Shown here: positions 10,301 to 17,716 of the stretch, piece by piece
How positions within the stretch are numbered: position 1 is the stretch's first letter
How the letters are laid out: the number at the start of each line of letters is the position of its first letter
NCBI GenBank assembly: GCA_021767245.1
Contig: JAASTO010000019.1
Location: forward strand, 1-21,697
Reading direction: 5' to 3'
From: Balneolaceae bacterium
GTDB taxonomy: Bacteria; Bacteroidota; Rhodothermia; Balneolales; Balneolaceae
Length of the DNA stretch: 21,697 nt
Notes under the pieces: generated by a model
The model's database searches: none
Told to the model about the DNA's origin: nothing
Seen by the model: only the letters and a program-made list of their open reading frames with translations
Position numbers and translations under genes: made by a program

Positions 10301-12079
10301 ATCAAAGTACAGCTGATGCCGGCCAAGAGTATCCTCTTCTGAACGAGACTCAAGTACGTCAAGCGTGAATTTCCCGAACAGATTCTCAAGATCATTTCCG
10401 ATTACATCTATTTCATATTCAATATCGGAGTAGATCGATTTTAACCGATCAACCGCAGCTAATTTCTTAAGTGGTAAATTGTCAGCAGATCCCTTTAAAA
10501 AGATCTCAGGCTCAGAATTTTGAATATTTACTTCACCACTGAATTGGGTTCGTGCTTCTCCAAAATTCCCACGAAATTCAGGTGTTATTATTCCATTCTC
10601 CCAGTTAACCAATGCATAAAGATCGTGCTGTCCGTTGAATGTGTTTAGGGAGTCCACTGTCTCTATGAAGAGTCCTCCCCTTGCGGTCTTGGGATCTGTT
10701 GAGGTACTTCTGATCCTGCCATTCAGTGTAAGATCTGTTTCACGAATACGTGGATCGATCAGATTTCCAATATCCAGTGAATCAGTTTCAAGCCCCAGAT
10801 CAAATGACAGATCCTCTCCATAGCGCACGGTTCCGTTCATAGCCACAGACCCTCTCTCACCTACCGCGGTCAGGCTTGTATTCGTAGAGTCTAACGAACC
10901 CTCAAAAACTCCCTCATATCGAGTATTTATGATGGCTTCGATCTGTTCATTTGTTAAGCTGCCGACAAACAGGTCGACCTCATTATCTGAAAGGATCAGC
11001 GACTCGATCTCAAGCAAATATCCCAGATCCTGTGGATTGGAGATAGATCTAAGCCGGCCATTGAAATTTGTATAACTATTCCCAAAAACCAATTCTCCAT
11101 TATTGAATATCATTTCACTAAGCGTTCCCTCACCTTCCAGTGTGCCCTGTAAATAATTTTCAGTATCAGGAAGTTTTGGATATATCCTTCTTATATCTGC
11201 AGGTCCGATATTCATCTGATCCAGATTCAATGTCAACTGTGAGTTTTCCAGCTGATCCATGAATCTTCCACGCAATGCGTTAATTCCATCAGCCTCAATA
11301 CTAAAACCCAGCATAGAGTGTTCAGTGGTGATGTTGAATGAATTCAGTTCAAAAAACTGATCGTCATTAAAGATCTGTCCATAGAGTTCAACAGTAGATA
11401 AATTCGGCTCACTCGTATTGAAGCTTACGGAATTGAAATCAACAAAACGTTGCTCTTCTGTGAATTCAAAGAACATATCCATTTGAAGATTTGATACGAT
11501 CAGGCTATCCGGTGTGCGATTGGGTTCAGAGGTCTCAGATTCCCTGAACTCCACCGTTCCATCCGATAAAACAAAGGATGGTATGATGACCTCAAAATCA
11601 GTGGGTTGCAGGGGAACCTCAAGACTGTCAACTACTGACCTTTGATTGGCCTCACGTTTTCTGAGAGCCCCGGATAAGGTGAAATGTGCTCCCTCTATCT
11701 GATCAAGAACCACCTTTGGCTCATTTACGATCATCTTATTGATAACCAGCCTGTCTTGCAATACTGACCAAAGATCAATACCTGCAGAAATATTTCCGGC
11801 TGACACTACCGGTGTAAAAGTGGAATCGTTAGGATAGATAGTTACATCCTTGAGGTTCATATTGAATGGCAATAAACCATCCACTTTCCCAATACTTAAT
11901 ACTCCATCAAATCGACTATTGAATTGATCTTCGATCTCATCAGCAATGCTGTTTTGAACCGGACTTAACTGCAAGGCCCCAAAAGCAATTCCTATAAGTA
12001 ATGCCACAGTAAGAACCAGGACCCCTACGAAGGTCCAGAAGATGTTCCAAGATTTATATATCCAGCGTATGTAAGCCAC
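7364..12079 (-). CDS. TamB-like translocation and assembly module protein (DUF490/AsmA-like)
   Basis: TamB-family proteins are periplasm-spanning beta-helical grooves anchored in the inner membrane. They serve outer-membrane protein insertion and phospholipid transport. The 1571-residue protein has one N-terminal transmembrane helix (about 14-35), then QNSIADEIEDQFNSRFDGVLSIGKVDG, the usual start of the AsmA-like domain. Over 1300 residues of repeated short beta strands follow. A C-terminal DUF490 region begins around residue 1240 with FGRFDIQGGRYQF and IVWEGDPANARLDLNAIY. An acidic stretch (ESEEEEEVDLSF) precedes it, and a 9-residue repeat lies near 1410-1437. The start is GTG, sharing one base with the aroB stop (TAGTG), which suggests translational coupling. 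The length is close to other Bacteroidota-type TamB proteins (about 1450-1700). No classical tamA with POTRA domains is nearby. Confidence 0.88.
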   Translation of the reverse strand: MAYIRWIYKSWNIFWTFVGVLVLTVALLIGIAFGALQLSPVQNSIADEIEDQFNSRFDGVLSIGKVDGLLPFNMNLKDVTIYPNDSTFTPVVSAGNISAGIDLWSVLQDRLVINKMIVNEPKVVLDQIEGAHFTLSGALRKREANQRSVVDSLEVPLQPTDFEVIIPSFVLSDGTVEFRESETSEPNRTPDSLIVSNLQMDMFFEFTEEQRFVDFNSVSFNTSEPNLSTVELYGQIFNDDQFFELNSFNITTEHSMLGFSIEADGINALRGRFMDQLENSQLTLNLDQMNIGPADIRRIYPKLPDTENYLQGTLEGEGTLSEMIFNNGELVFGNSYTNFNGRLRSISNPQDLGYLLEIESLILSDNEVDLFVGSLTNEQIEAIINTRYEGVFEGSLDSTNTSLTAVGERGSVAMNGTVRYGEDLSFDLGLETDSLDIGNLIDPRIRETDLTLNGRIRSTSTDPKTARGGLFIETVDSLNTFNGQHDLYALVNWENGIITPEFRGNFGEARTQFSGEVNIQNSEPEIFLKGSADNLPLKKLAAVDRLKSIYSDIEYEIDVIGNDLENLFGKFTLDVLESRSEEDTLGRHQLYFDFNDPAERQRILRFTSTAFDATVEGEFNTESVVKLARQWSRYLKNRIDQEIFFNDAINAVPVAEIGNQNIEFEGRVKNLGLLNFYLSDLPQISSTARFSSSFNVNSQQLLFTSSLSDNSIIVNDFNADTLELQTTGGFRYGSSLKDFANLQIQSTASRIDLGIVNGQGFTFNGTMNRDSLDLSSSVARLSDNATFNFKGRGKILEQAFELNIDSLGLGTDTYTWQNDGIPTIVYNSDEALELRDFVFENQQQFLAINGTFSTDPEDSVRYSIEDLNLDEISELIGKRLTFGGTLNGDFITRTLTTVPTVQGNMDVEALEFGETLVGDLTLRSNYNRDLDRFDTNISVTTDSSKYPQYFENTSRKGQEFDISGYILAPNDGNFPEVDSLYNFEVDFKNIDMWILPIIAPKVFTEGSGLASGSGKLWGNTETYDFNADLMVGTEDAAYLRPRFLDTYYYAQGGINFSRDRGLTFQDIYLIDPSGGNAILSGYYDFNDFTPTDSMNIRLEMNEFQFLNSTFDPTLPFFGDAYGSSTITITGTNFEPVLRTEQPVQISDFSEISIPLLEETEFDEGNRFIRFVDSFEEGAETNASFNNRNRGTTNGESEEEEEVDLSFTERFTMDLQFVANDPMTVRLIFDPVTGDIVTAEGTGRIRILLEDENVSMFGRFDIQGGRYQFVVGDIFTRRFEIESGGSIVWEGDPANARLDLNAIYSARPDINTLSTAGTIDPDNTQRVPVELVLNIGGTISSIENNFFFRLPNTIESQQNSTLSTQIATINRDEDLKLLQASNFMLMGNFIPVSSGGQAQNNLFGENLSGSAAVLNPLLSSQVINPLLSSQINSLLNSDLSSLDVDFNLNTYNQVDLGVALRLYNDKLILRREGQITGRQSNIGDLGATYRINRTFAVTAFHRQDLTFGTLNSTEQSQQSQDINGVGLEAKVNFNSWDEFFKRLFSPFRKLFGIENKNDNQEKTENSGTDSPA
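7766..7846 (-). repeat. Tandem 27-bp coding repeat (three units) in the tamB-like gene
   Basis: Three consecutive 27-bp units encode VLNPLLSSQ (7820-7846), VINPLLSSQ (7793-7819) and the diverged INSLLNSDL (7766-7792). The first two units differ at a handful of bases, mostly third positions or conservative, so the duplication is not very recent. They lie in the DUF490 region, just before the final strands, and read as amphipathic strands or helices rather than low-complexity sequence. Confidence 0.85.
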
Positions 12080-13170
12080 TAATAAAATATCTTTAAAGTC
12101 TGCTGCCAGCTATCTTCCACAAAGGCCTTTTCTGCAACCCTGTATAGATACGGTTCACCAAGATCTTTGAGCAGAACCAGCCGCAACGTGCCGTCTTTTA
12201 CTTTTTTATCCCGCATCATAAGATCTACCAATTGTGCAGGTTTCTGTGTAATACCGTGCAGGTCAAAATTGTACAACGAACGAAACTGTAATAAATTTGA
12301 CAGGTCGATATGACTTCCCAGTTTATTGGAAGCATAGGTAGCTCCCACCATTCCGGCATAAACCGCTTCTCCGTGAGAATAGGTATTATAATTCCCCAGG
12401 CTTTCAAGCACATGACCATAGGTATGACCGAAGTTCAAAAACGCTCTCTTTCCGGCTTCCAATACATCCTCTGAAACAACATCTATTTTGATCTGTGCAC
12501 TTTGTCGGATCAGGTCTAACCAACTGTTACCATCCATGTTAATTTCAGATTCAGTTAATTCTTTTAACTGACCGATGATATCAGGAGTATGGATCATCCC
12601 GTATTTAAGTATCTCACTCATTCCATTCACCCACTCTTTTTCAGCAAGTGTTCGGAGATAACTGACATCTGCAAAAACGGCCTCAGGCTGATAAAAGCTG
12701 CCTATCAGATTTTTTCCGGTTTTATGATTCACTCCAGTTTTACCCCCGATGGAACTGTCAACCATAGCAAGCAGGGTTGTTGGGATGTGAACAAGCGGAA
12801 GCCCTCTTAAAGCAGTAGCTGCCACAAATCCTGCAAGATCTCCGGTAACACCTCCCCCAATGGCAAAAACAGGGGTGCTCCTGTCTGCGTCATTTTCAAG
12901 AATATGATCCAACAGCTTTAAATAGACATCGGCACTCTTGGTTTGCTCTCCCCTTGGTATCTCAAAGATCTTGAGATCGGGAAATTGTTCACGAAGAGGG
13001 TCTTCAAAATATGATCTGTGATGCTCCAGAACGAAAGCATCTACCAAGGCAAAGGCTTTTTTTGATGTATACCGAGTTGTGAACTCAGAAATATCATTCC
13101 TTAGATCATTTCCCACAAAATAGGAGTAGTTTCCCGCTGTAGATGTATTAACCTGTAATGTATCAAACAT
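12079..13170 (-). CDS. aroB: 3-dehydroquinate synthase
   Basis: AroB converts DAHP to 3-dehydroquinate with NAD+ and zinc, the second step of the shikimate pathway to aromatic amino acids. It is 363 residues long, normal for the family. The NAD-binding loop is GGGVTGD (105-111), followed by the signature IPTTLLAMVDSSIGGKTGVN (129-148). The zinc ligands are visible: E186 in NGMSEILKYG, H249 in NFGHTYGH and H266 in YSHGEAV. The ATG start overlaps the end of aroK by 8 nt, and its TAG stop shares one base with the next gene's GTG start. Pairing with aroK directly upstream confirms the pathway assignment. Confidence 0.97.
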   Translation of the reverse strand: MFDTLQVNTSTAGNYSYFVGNDLRNDISEFTTRYTSKKAFALVDAFVLEHHRSYFEDPLREQFPDLKIFEIPRGEQTKSADVYLKLLDHILENDADRSTPVFAIGGGVTGDLAGFVAATALRGLPLVHIPTTLLAMVDSSIGGKTGVNHKTGKNLIGSFYQPEAVFADVSYLRTLAEKEWVNGMSEILKYGMIHTPDIIGQLKELTESEINMDGNSWLDLIRQSAQIKIDVVSEDVLEAGKRAFLNFGHTYGHVLESLGNYNTYSHGEAVYAGMVGATYASNKLGSHIDLSNLLQFRSLYNFDLHGITQKPAQLVDLMMRDKKVKDGTLRLVLLKDLGEPYLYRVAEKAFVEDSWQQTLKIFY

Positions 13171-13723
13171 GGCGTTTAATTTTGTCGATTGCCGCCTTTA
13201 TCAAATCCTGTTGCGACTCAAATTCGGAGGTGTCCAACGTGATCTGTGCCTGTTCATAGAACCTGAGTCTGTTTGAATATAAGGTTTTAAGCTCGGTTTT
13301 AAGAGTTGCCTCCGATTTTATTTTCCCTTCCTTATCATATAAAATAGGCCGTTCCGTACTGCTTTGAACTCTTTTAACGATCTTTTCAAACGGAGCTTGT
13401 ACACTTATTAAAATCCCTTTGGTTTTCAGAAGGTCTACAAGATGCTGATCTTGCAAAGCCCCACCACCAAGGGAAACAATTCCTTTGAAAGTTTCGGTCA
13501 GATCTATCAGCGTCGAATGCTCCTTATTTCTGAAATAGGCTTCCCCTTTATGGTCAAATATTTTCTGTATGGTCTGCCTCTCCCTCATCTCAATCTCTTT
13601 ATCAAGGTCTTTATAAGGCAGATCCAGTTCATTGGCAAGCGATCTGGCCAGAGTACTTTTCCCGGATGCCATAAAACCGGTGACGTAAATGTTTCGTTCA
13701 ATGGAATTCAAGCGATTGCTCAT
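13163..13723 (-). CDS. aroK: Shikimate kinase
   Basis: Shikimate kinase phosphorylates shikimate at the 3-hydroxyl using ATP, the fifth step of the shikimate pathway. The 186-residue protein has a Walker A loop GFMASGKST (16-24), the shikimate-binding DLD (39-41) and R65 in YFRNKE, the GGG motif (86-88), and RPILYDKEGK as the mobile lid. The ATG overlaps the preceding NFACT stop as ATGA (4 nt), and the TGA stop lies 8 nt inside aroB, so the three genes are probably translationally coupled. I cannot tell aroK from aroL by sequence reading; aroK is the conventional symbol next to aroB. Confidence 0.95.
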   Translation of the reverse strand: MSNRLNSIERNIYVTGFMASGKSTLARSLANELDLPYKDLDKEIEMRERQTIQKIFDHKGEAYFRNKEHSTLIDLTETFKGIVSLGGGALQDQHLVDLLKTKGILISVQAPFEKIVKRVQSSTERPILYDKEGKIKSEATLKTELKTLYSNRLRFYEQAQITLDTSEFESQQDLIKAAIDKIKRHV

Positions 13724-15309
13724 TTCACATCAGGCTTTCGGGGTTCCACCATTTCCACACTTTCCTTATCCACTAACACAGCTCCGGGGGGTGAACCTTT
13801 GGGTTTTCTCACATATTTTTTCTTGGTAATGATAACCGGTGCCAGCTTAGTTCCTTTGGCTTTAGAGTTGTAGGCGGCATAGGAAGCCGCTTCCAATAAA
13901 ACGTCTTTGGGAGGCATTCCCTTATCGTTACCCATTTTTATGATCAGGTGTGAGCCGGCTACTTTTCGGGCATGCATCCACACGTCTTCCTTATGTGCCA
14001 TCTGCACGAGTTTATCATTGCTTTTGGCGTTCTTACCAATCCAAACCGGATAGCCTTTTATATCAAGGGTGTAAAAAGGTAACTGCTCAGTATTAGATTC
14101 GCTGCCATCCGTATTTCGATATTCCTTCAGCTCTTCTTCGTGCTCTTTTTCCCAGTCTTGAAATTCCCACAAGTTATTTATGGACTCCGCCTGTTCCAAT
14201 AATTGCTCAGCCTTTTCTTTTTCTTTCTCCATTTTTGGGATCCTTTGTACGGCTTCCTGAAAAGAACGTTCCGCACTGGCTGATTTCTTATAATATCGCT
14301 GTGCATTCTCAGCAATATCCAATTCCCGTTTTATGGGGATGTTTACTTTTTCGCCGGCATTGTACAGATCATCCAGCTCCAGTTCTTTACTGTTCACGGA
14401 ACCAATATGGGCGTTGGCCATTAGAATATGCCCCCACTGCTCGTATTTTTCGGCTCGTTCCAAACCCTTGTCAGCCTGATGGAGATTCTTTAGACCCGAT
14501 TTCGTGCGCTTAATTTTGGTTTTAAGTCCTTTTATGATAGAGGATTTTCTTTGTTTGAGCCGCTGATTCCTGGAGTAATTTTTATATCTGTCCAGGATCA
14601 AATGATTTATATCATCATAAACCATCTGTGTTTTAAGAGGCAGTAAGTTTTCAGACAACAAGGTTGTTTCACCGTTTTCGAGTAACCTAAAACTCGGTTC
14701 GGTTTCCATTGCCCCAGTCATCTTTCTAACAAAGGATTCAAGCTTTGGCAGATCCGCTGAATCCAGTTCATGAATCTCGATCAGATCTTTGAGGTTCTGA
14801 CGTGGAAGCATGGGATTCAGTGCCACAAGTTTATTCTTTGTGCTTTTGTTGGAGATATCACTTTCAACCTGAAAAAGATCAAGTTCCTGAGGAGCCGGCA
14901 CAGGTTCACCCTCTTCATCATATTCCTTATACACTTCTGTGATCACACCATCTTTTGAAAGAAACACATTGGCCCGATTACTGAACAACCGAAAAGAAAG
15001 CTTATATCCGTTTTCAAAATGAATGTAGAACCAACGGTCTGTATCAGGAATGCTGACATCAGTGATCTCAACCCCGTAGATCTCTTCAAAAAAATTGATA
15101 GTATTATTTTTCTTTGCCCCTCGGTAACTATCTGTAAATAATGCAATATTGCCGGGTGCTGAACTGAAACAAAGACGAAATGAGTTATTTTTTCCCTCCA
15201 CAAAAAACTCAATATAATTTTTATAGGGGCTGACCGTATTAGTAATAACGGAACCACTTAACTTGTTTTTGAGCAGCCGATTTAGATATATTAATTCGTA
15301 ATAATTCAT
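13720..15309 (-). CDS. NFACT-family protein, RqcH/Tae2-like ribosome quality control factor
   Basis: NFACT proteins (bacterial RqcH, eukaryotic NEMF/Rqc2) bind split 60S/50S subunits carrying stalled peptidyl-tRNA and, in B. subtilis, recruit tRNA-Ala to add C-terminal alanine tails. The 529-residue protein has a short NFACT-N domain (about 1-130) containing the D91-R92 pair that corresponds to the DR motif needed for tailing. A long charged coiled coil follows (about 245-400), with the family segment ENAQRYYKKSASAERS in its middle. The NFACT-R domain (about 410-515) has WIGKNAKSNDKLV, DVWMHARKVAGSHLII and a basic KKKYVRKPKGSPPG end. It is first in the operon. NFACT-N looks shorter than in B. 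subtilis RqcH (about 570 residues in total), so full activity is inferred, not shown. Confidence 0.88.
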   Translation of the reverse strand: MNYYELIYLNRLLKNKLSGSVITNTVSPYKNYIEFFVEGKNNSFRLCFSSAPGNIALFTDSYRGAKKNNTINFFEEIYGVEITDVSIPDTDRWFYIHFENGYKLSFRLFSNRANVFLSKDGVITEVYKEYDEEGEPVPAPQELDLFQVESDISNKSTKNKLVALNPMLPRQNLKDLIEIHELDSADLPKLESFVRKMTGAMETEPSFRLLENGETTLLSENLLPLKTQMVYDDINHLILDRYKNYSRNQRLKQRKSSIIKGLKTKIKRTKSGLKNLHQADKGLERAEKYEQWGHILMANAHIGSVNSKELELDDLYNAGEKVNIPIKRELDIAENAQRYYKKSASAERSFQEAVQRIPKMEKEKEKAEQLLEQAESINNLWEFQDWEKEHEEELKEYRNTDGSESNTEQLPFYTLDIKGYPVWIGKNAKSNDKLVQMAHKEDVWMHARKVAGSHLIIKMGNDKGMPPKDVLLEAASYAAYNSKAKGTKLAPVIITKKKYVRKPKGSPPGAVLVDKESVEMVEPRKPDVK

Positions 15310-15337
15310 TTAAAATTGTTGGGGAAATAAATTTTTC

Positions 15338-15991
15338 ATGCAGTATCCAATCTTCAATTCTATTGTAAACACTGTAGAATCGCAATTGGGAAAACGGGGT
15401 ATAGCAACTAATAAATTCAGAACATGGCAAGATAACAAGATCTATGCAACAGGATTGGAATTAAACATTTCTTTGCAAGAAGCCTCTGAGTACATCAAAT
15501 CACTTTCCATTAACTTTGACTGGGACAGTTTTCGGGAAACGTCTATGGCAAAGGGATTGGAAGGTATGGAAAGTCACCCCTTTCTTAAAATTGAGCCTTT
15601 TACAGAATCGACAGTCATGCCAACCATTGATGTGGAAATGATGTGGTTGTTCAATATTGATACCTGCCAAAAAGAGGACCCCGGGAAGACCGGTAATTAC
15701 AGGATCGATGAAGCCAGTAAATGGATGGAATCGATCAGCCATGAAGTGAATGAGTTACTGGCTGATGATGATATCATTACACGCTGGCATGTGGAGATAG
15801 ATGGTGACGAGAATGGCCGTTATTTGTCTGCCATAAACCTGATCTCTTACTTTCAGTATCAGCTTACTGAACCTAAAAGCCTGAATGACGTTCAGGAGAT
15901 CGTAAAAAGAAAATTGAATGATCTGCTTTTAAAAGCCAACAAAGTGATATTTACTTCCAACAAGATATTAAACAACTCTCTGGCTGCTTAG
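15338..15991 (+). CDS. Conserved-looking hypothetical protein, 217 residues
   Basis: I do not recognise this protein. It starts at an ATG with a purine-rich GGGGAA at 15321-15326, about 11 nt upstream. It has no signal peptide or membrane segment and looks soluble and mixed alpha/beta. Visible landmarks are a Trp/Asp-rich middle (EMMWLFNIDTCQ), an amphipathic helix (DEASKWMESISHEVNELL), an acidic strand WHVEIDGDENGRYLSAINLIS, and a charged C-terminal helix (DVQEIVKRKLNDLLLKANKVI). Codon use and length look like a real gene, and it ends just before a strong terminator hairpin. It diverges from the NFACT operon with only 28 bp between start codons, so the two transcription units may share a control region. 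Confidence 0.75.
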   Translation: MQYPIFNSIVNTVESQLGKRGIATNKFRTWQDNKIYATGLELNISLQEASEYIKSLSINFDWDSFRETSMAKGLEGMESHPFLKIEPFTESTVMPTIDVEMMWLFNIDTCQKEDPGKTGNYRIDEASKWMESISHEVNELLADDDIITRWHVEIDGDENGRYLSAINLISYFQYQLTEPKSLNDVQEIVKRKLNDLLLKANKVIFTSNKILNNSLAA

Positions 15992-16024
15992 GTTTCAGAT
16001 CAAATTTACCGGTAAGAGTTTAAG

Positions 16025-16057
16025 AAAGGGATCCGTTTTTATTCAGATCCCTTTTTC
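16025..16057. terminator. Bidirectional intrinsic terminator hairpin
   Basis: A perfect 9-bp stem, AAAGGGATC (16025-16033) and GATCCCTTT (16046-16054), encloses a 12-nt loop. On the plus strand the stem runs into TTTTTC; on the minus strand it is followed by the T-rich TTTCTT. It sits in the 69-bp gap between the convergent stops at 15991 and 16061, so it probably ends both transcripts. Confidence 0.8.
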
Positions 16058-16060
16058 AAT

Positions 16061-16915
16061 TTAATCGTATTTGTAAAATCCTTCTCCGGTCTTATTACCG
16101 AGCTTACCGGCATCAACCATTTTAACCAGAAGCGGAGCCGGTCGGTATTTCGGGTCCTTGAATCCCTCATAAAGAACGTTAAGGATATCGAGGCAAACAT
16201 CCAGTCCAATGAAATCTGCCAGTCTTAGCGGCCCCATAGGATGAGCCATACCAAGTTTCATCACCTCATCCACATTTTCTGCGGTGGCAACACCCTCTCC
16301 CACGCAAAAGATGGCTTCATTGATCATCGGCATCAATACACGATTGCTTACAAAACCGGGGGCATCGTTTACCGGAACCGGAACCTTATTCAATTTCTTG
16401 GAGGTTTCTTCCACGATCTTGTAGGTTTCATCATCCGTTTCAAGTCCACGTACGATCTCAACCAGTTTCATAACCGGAACCGGGTTAAAGAAATGCATAC
16501 CGATGAATTTCTCAGGTCGGCCGGTCATGGATGCTAATTTCGTAATGGAAATAGAAGAGGTATTGGATCCAAGTATAGCATGATCCGGAGCAGCGGCATC
16601 TACCTTTTCCCAAACCGAGCGCTTGATATCAATGTTTTCCGGCACAGCTTCAACAACAAGATCAACATCCTTTACACCTTCACTGACATCCAGAAATACG
16701 GTAATGCTGCCAAGAGTCGCGTTCTTCTTATCTTCGTCGATCTTTTCTTTCTTGACCATTCTATCAAGATTCTTCTCAATGGTTGATAGGGCGCGATCAG
16801 CAAATTCCTGCTTGGTTTCGATCAGGTTCACCGGTATTCCACTCATCGCAAACACGTGAGCAATTCCATTTCCCATCGTTCCACCGCCAATTACGGCTAC
16901 TTTTTTAACATCCAT
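16061..16915 (-). CDS. 3-hydroxyacyl-CoA (3-hydroxybutyryl-CoA) dehydrogenase
   Basis: This stand-alone enzyme oxidises 3-hydroxyacyl-CoA to 3-ketoacyl-CoA with NAD(P)+, in fatty-acid oxidation or in butyryl-CoA/PHB-type pathways. The 284-residue length is typical of the FadB2/Hbd/MmgB type. The Rossmann loop VIGGGTMGNG (9-17) and E33 near the ribose site are visible. The catalytic region shows NTSS (118-121), H141 in HFFNPVP, E153 in KLVEIV and N191 in SNRVL, followed by the C-terminal dimerisation domain ending GNKTGEGFYKYD. It appears monocistronic: a terminator follows, and a 119-bp gap separates it from the gene upstream. No other beta-oxidation gene is adjacent, so the physiological substrate cannot be set from context. 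Confidence 0.93.
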   Translation of the reverse strand: MDVKKVAVIGGGTMGNGIAHVFAMSGIPVNLIETKQEFADRALSTIEKNLDRMVKKEKIDEDKKNATLGSITVFLDVSEGVKDVDLVVEAVPENIDIKRSVWEKVDAAAPDHAILGSNTSSISITKLASMTGRPEKFIGMHFFNPVPVMKLVEIVRGLETDDETYKIVEETSKKLNKVPVPVNDAPGFVSNRVLMPMINEAIFCVGEGVATAENVDEVMKLGMAHPMGPLRLADFIGLDVCLDILNVLYEGFKDPKYRPAPLLVKMVDAGKLGNKTGEGFYKYD

Positions 16916-17034
16916 GTATTCAGATTTTTTGATTAGTAATTTTAGTCAGGTTAGCCTTTTTGGAAGCGTTTTTCAAGGCTGTGTGACCTATTTTTCAAAT
17001 AATAACTAAGTATGAACGCACCACACATCCTGAT
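16916..17034. other. 119-bp AT-rich intergenic region with an imperfect hairpin
   Basis: This gap follows the stop of the DUF5683-like gene (17035) and must hold the leader of the dehydrogenase gene read leftwards. An imperfect inverted repeat, AGCCTT (16953-16958) and AAGGCT (16975-16980), has a 16-nt loop and no clear T-run, so it is a weak terminator candidate at best. I could not assign a convincing promoter or Shine-Dalgarno; the only candidate box is TAAAAT on the minus strand near 16940. Confidence 0.3.
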
Positions 17035-17712
17035 TCAAAAATTGAATCTGATCCGGGCGGCTACCCCCTGATAACCGGCTTCGTTTATATAGGTAAATCC
17101 CGCCTCAGGAAAGTTTTCGAGTTTCTTCTGCGCCCTCAAATATGCACTGATTCCACTGGCAATGCGATTACCCACCATCAAGACTACCAATGTTGGAAGC
17201 TGATTTCTCGTCTTATCCACTTTTTCACGGGTATTTTGATATTGTATCCGGTCCTCGGTACAGTTCCAGCTCCACTGATACTCGGGTGTGTCTGGGAAAA
17301 GGGAATTCCATCGTCTGGCACGAAGCTGAGCCTCATTATATTCACTTAAAGAATCGAAATTTCCCAGGGCGATCAGGAAATCCCTGTTTTTATCGGAAAG
17401 GTCTGCCCCGGAACTGCTTTGTGCCAGGGTCCGGAAATCGGTTTCAAGGTAATTAGAGCGAATATTGAGCCCCAAGTACGACAACACCAAAACGGCCTCT
17501 CCGGCAAGATGGTACTTCCCACGGTTCCAGTTGGTGTCATCCACATAATGGTGTCCCCAACCGGGCATCACTATTGACCTGAGAAAAGCGCCACCGGGTG
17601 TAATTTCATCCCGATCCTGTGCCTGCAATCCCGGTTCAAATATCGAGAGCAATAAACCTATTGAACAGACGGTAAGTAAGTGTAATAGCCCGTTCAGTAG
17701 GTTATGTGTCAT
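17035..17712 (-). CDS. DUF5683-like exported protein, last gene of the ccm operon
   Basis: The 225-residue protein has an N-terminal hydrophobic signal (LLNGLLHLLTVCSIGLLL) with possible cleavage near LQA/Q at residue 31. It then carries AFLRSIVMPGWGHHYVDDTNWNRGKYHLAGEA, the 'PG.GH/Q.Y' opening I associate with DUF5683 proteins of Bacteroidota. Two further hydrophobic stretches follow (AVLVLSYLGLN; LPTLVVLMVGNRIASGISAYL), with a polar helical insert carrying SEYNEAQLRARRWN between them. No function is established that I know of. I chose the ATG at 17710-17712, which follows the ccmF stop by 4 nt and places the signal peptide at the N-terminus; a TTG at 17776-17778 would add 22 charged residues inside ccmF. 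Its position suggests coexpression with cytochrome c maturation, but a role there is unproven. Confidence 0.75.
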   Translation of the reverse strand: MTHNLLNGLLHLLTVCSIGLLLSIFEPGLQAQDRDEITPGGAFLRSIVMPGWGHHYVDDTNWNRGKYHLAGEAVLVLSYLGLNIRSNYLETDFRTLAQSSSGADLSDKNRDFLIALGNFDSLSEYNEAQLRARRWNSLFPDTPEYQWSWNCTEDRIQYQNTREKVDKTRNQLPTLVVLMVGNRIASGISAYLRAQKKLENFPEAGFTYINEAGYQGVAARIRFNF

Positions 17713-17716
17713 GGCT

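Noticed and set aside
13442..13873. 143-residue open frame on the plus strand across aroK and the NFACT end
   Set aside because: It overlaps two well-supported genes on the other strand and has no family resemblance or ribosome binding site.
15342..15369. Minus-strand sigma70-like boxes (TTTACA, 16 bp, GATACT) ahead of the NFACT operon
   Set aside because: The match is modest, and Bacteroidota-like organisms often use a different promoter consensus, so it could easily be chance.
16953..16980. Hairpin AGCCTT/AAGGCT as a terminator of the ccm operon
   Set aside because: It has only a 6-bp stem, a 16-nt loop and no following T-run; it is noted only as part of the intergenic region.
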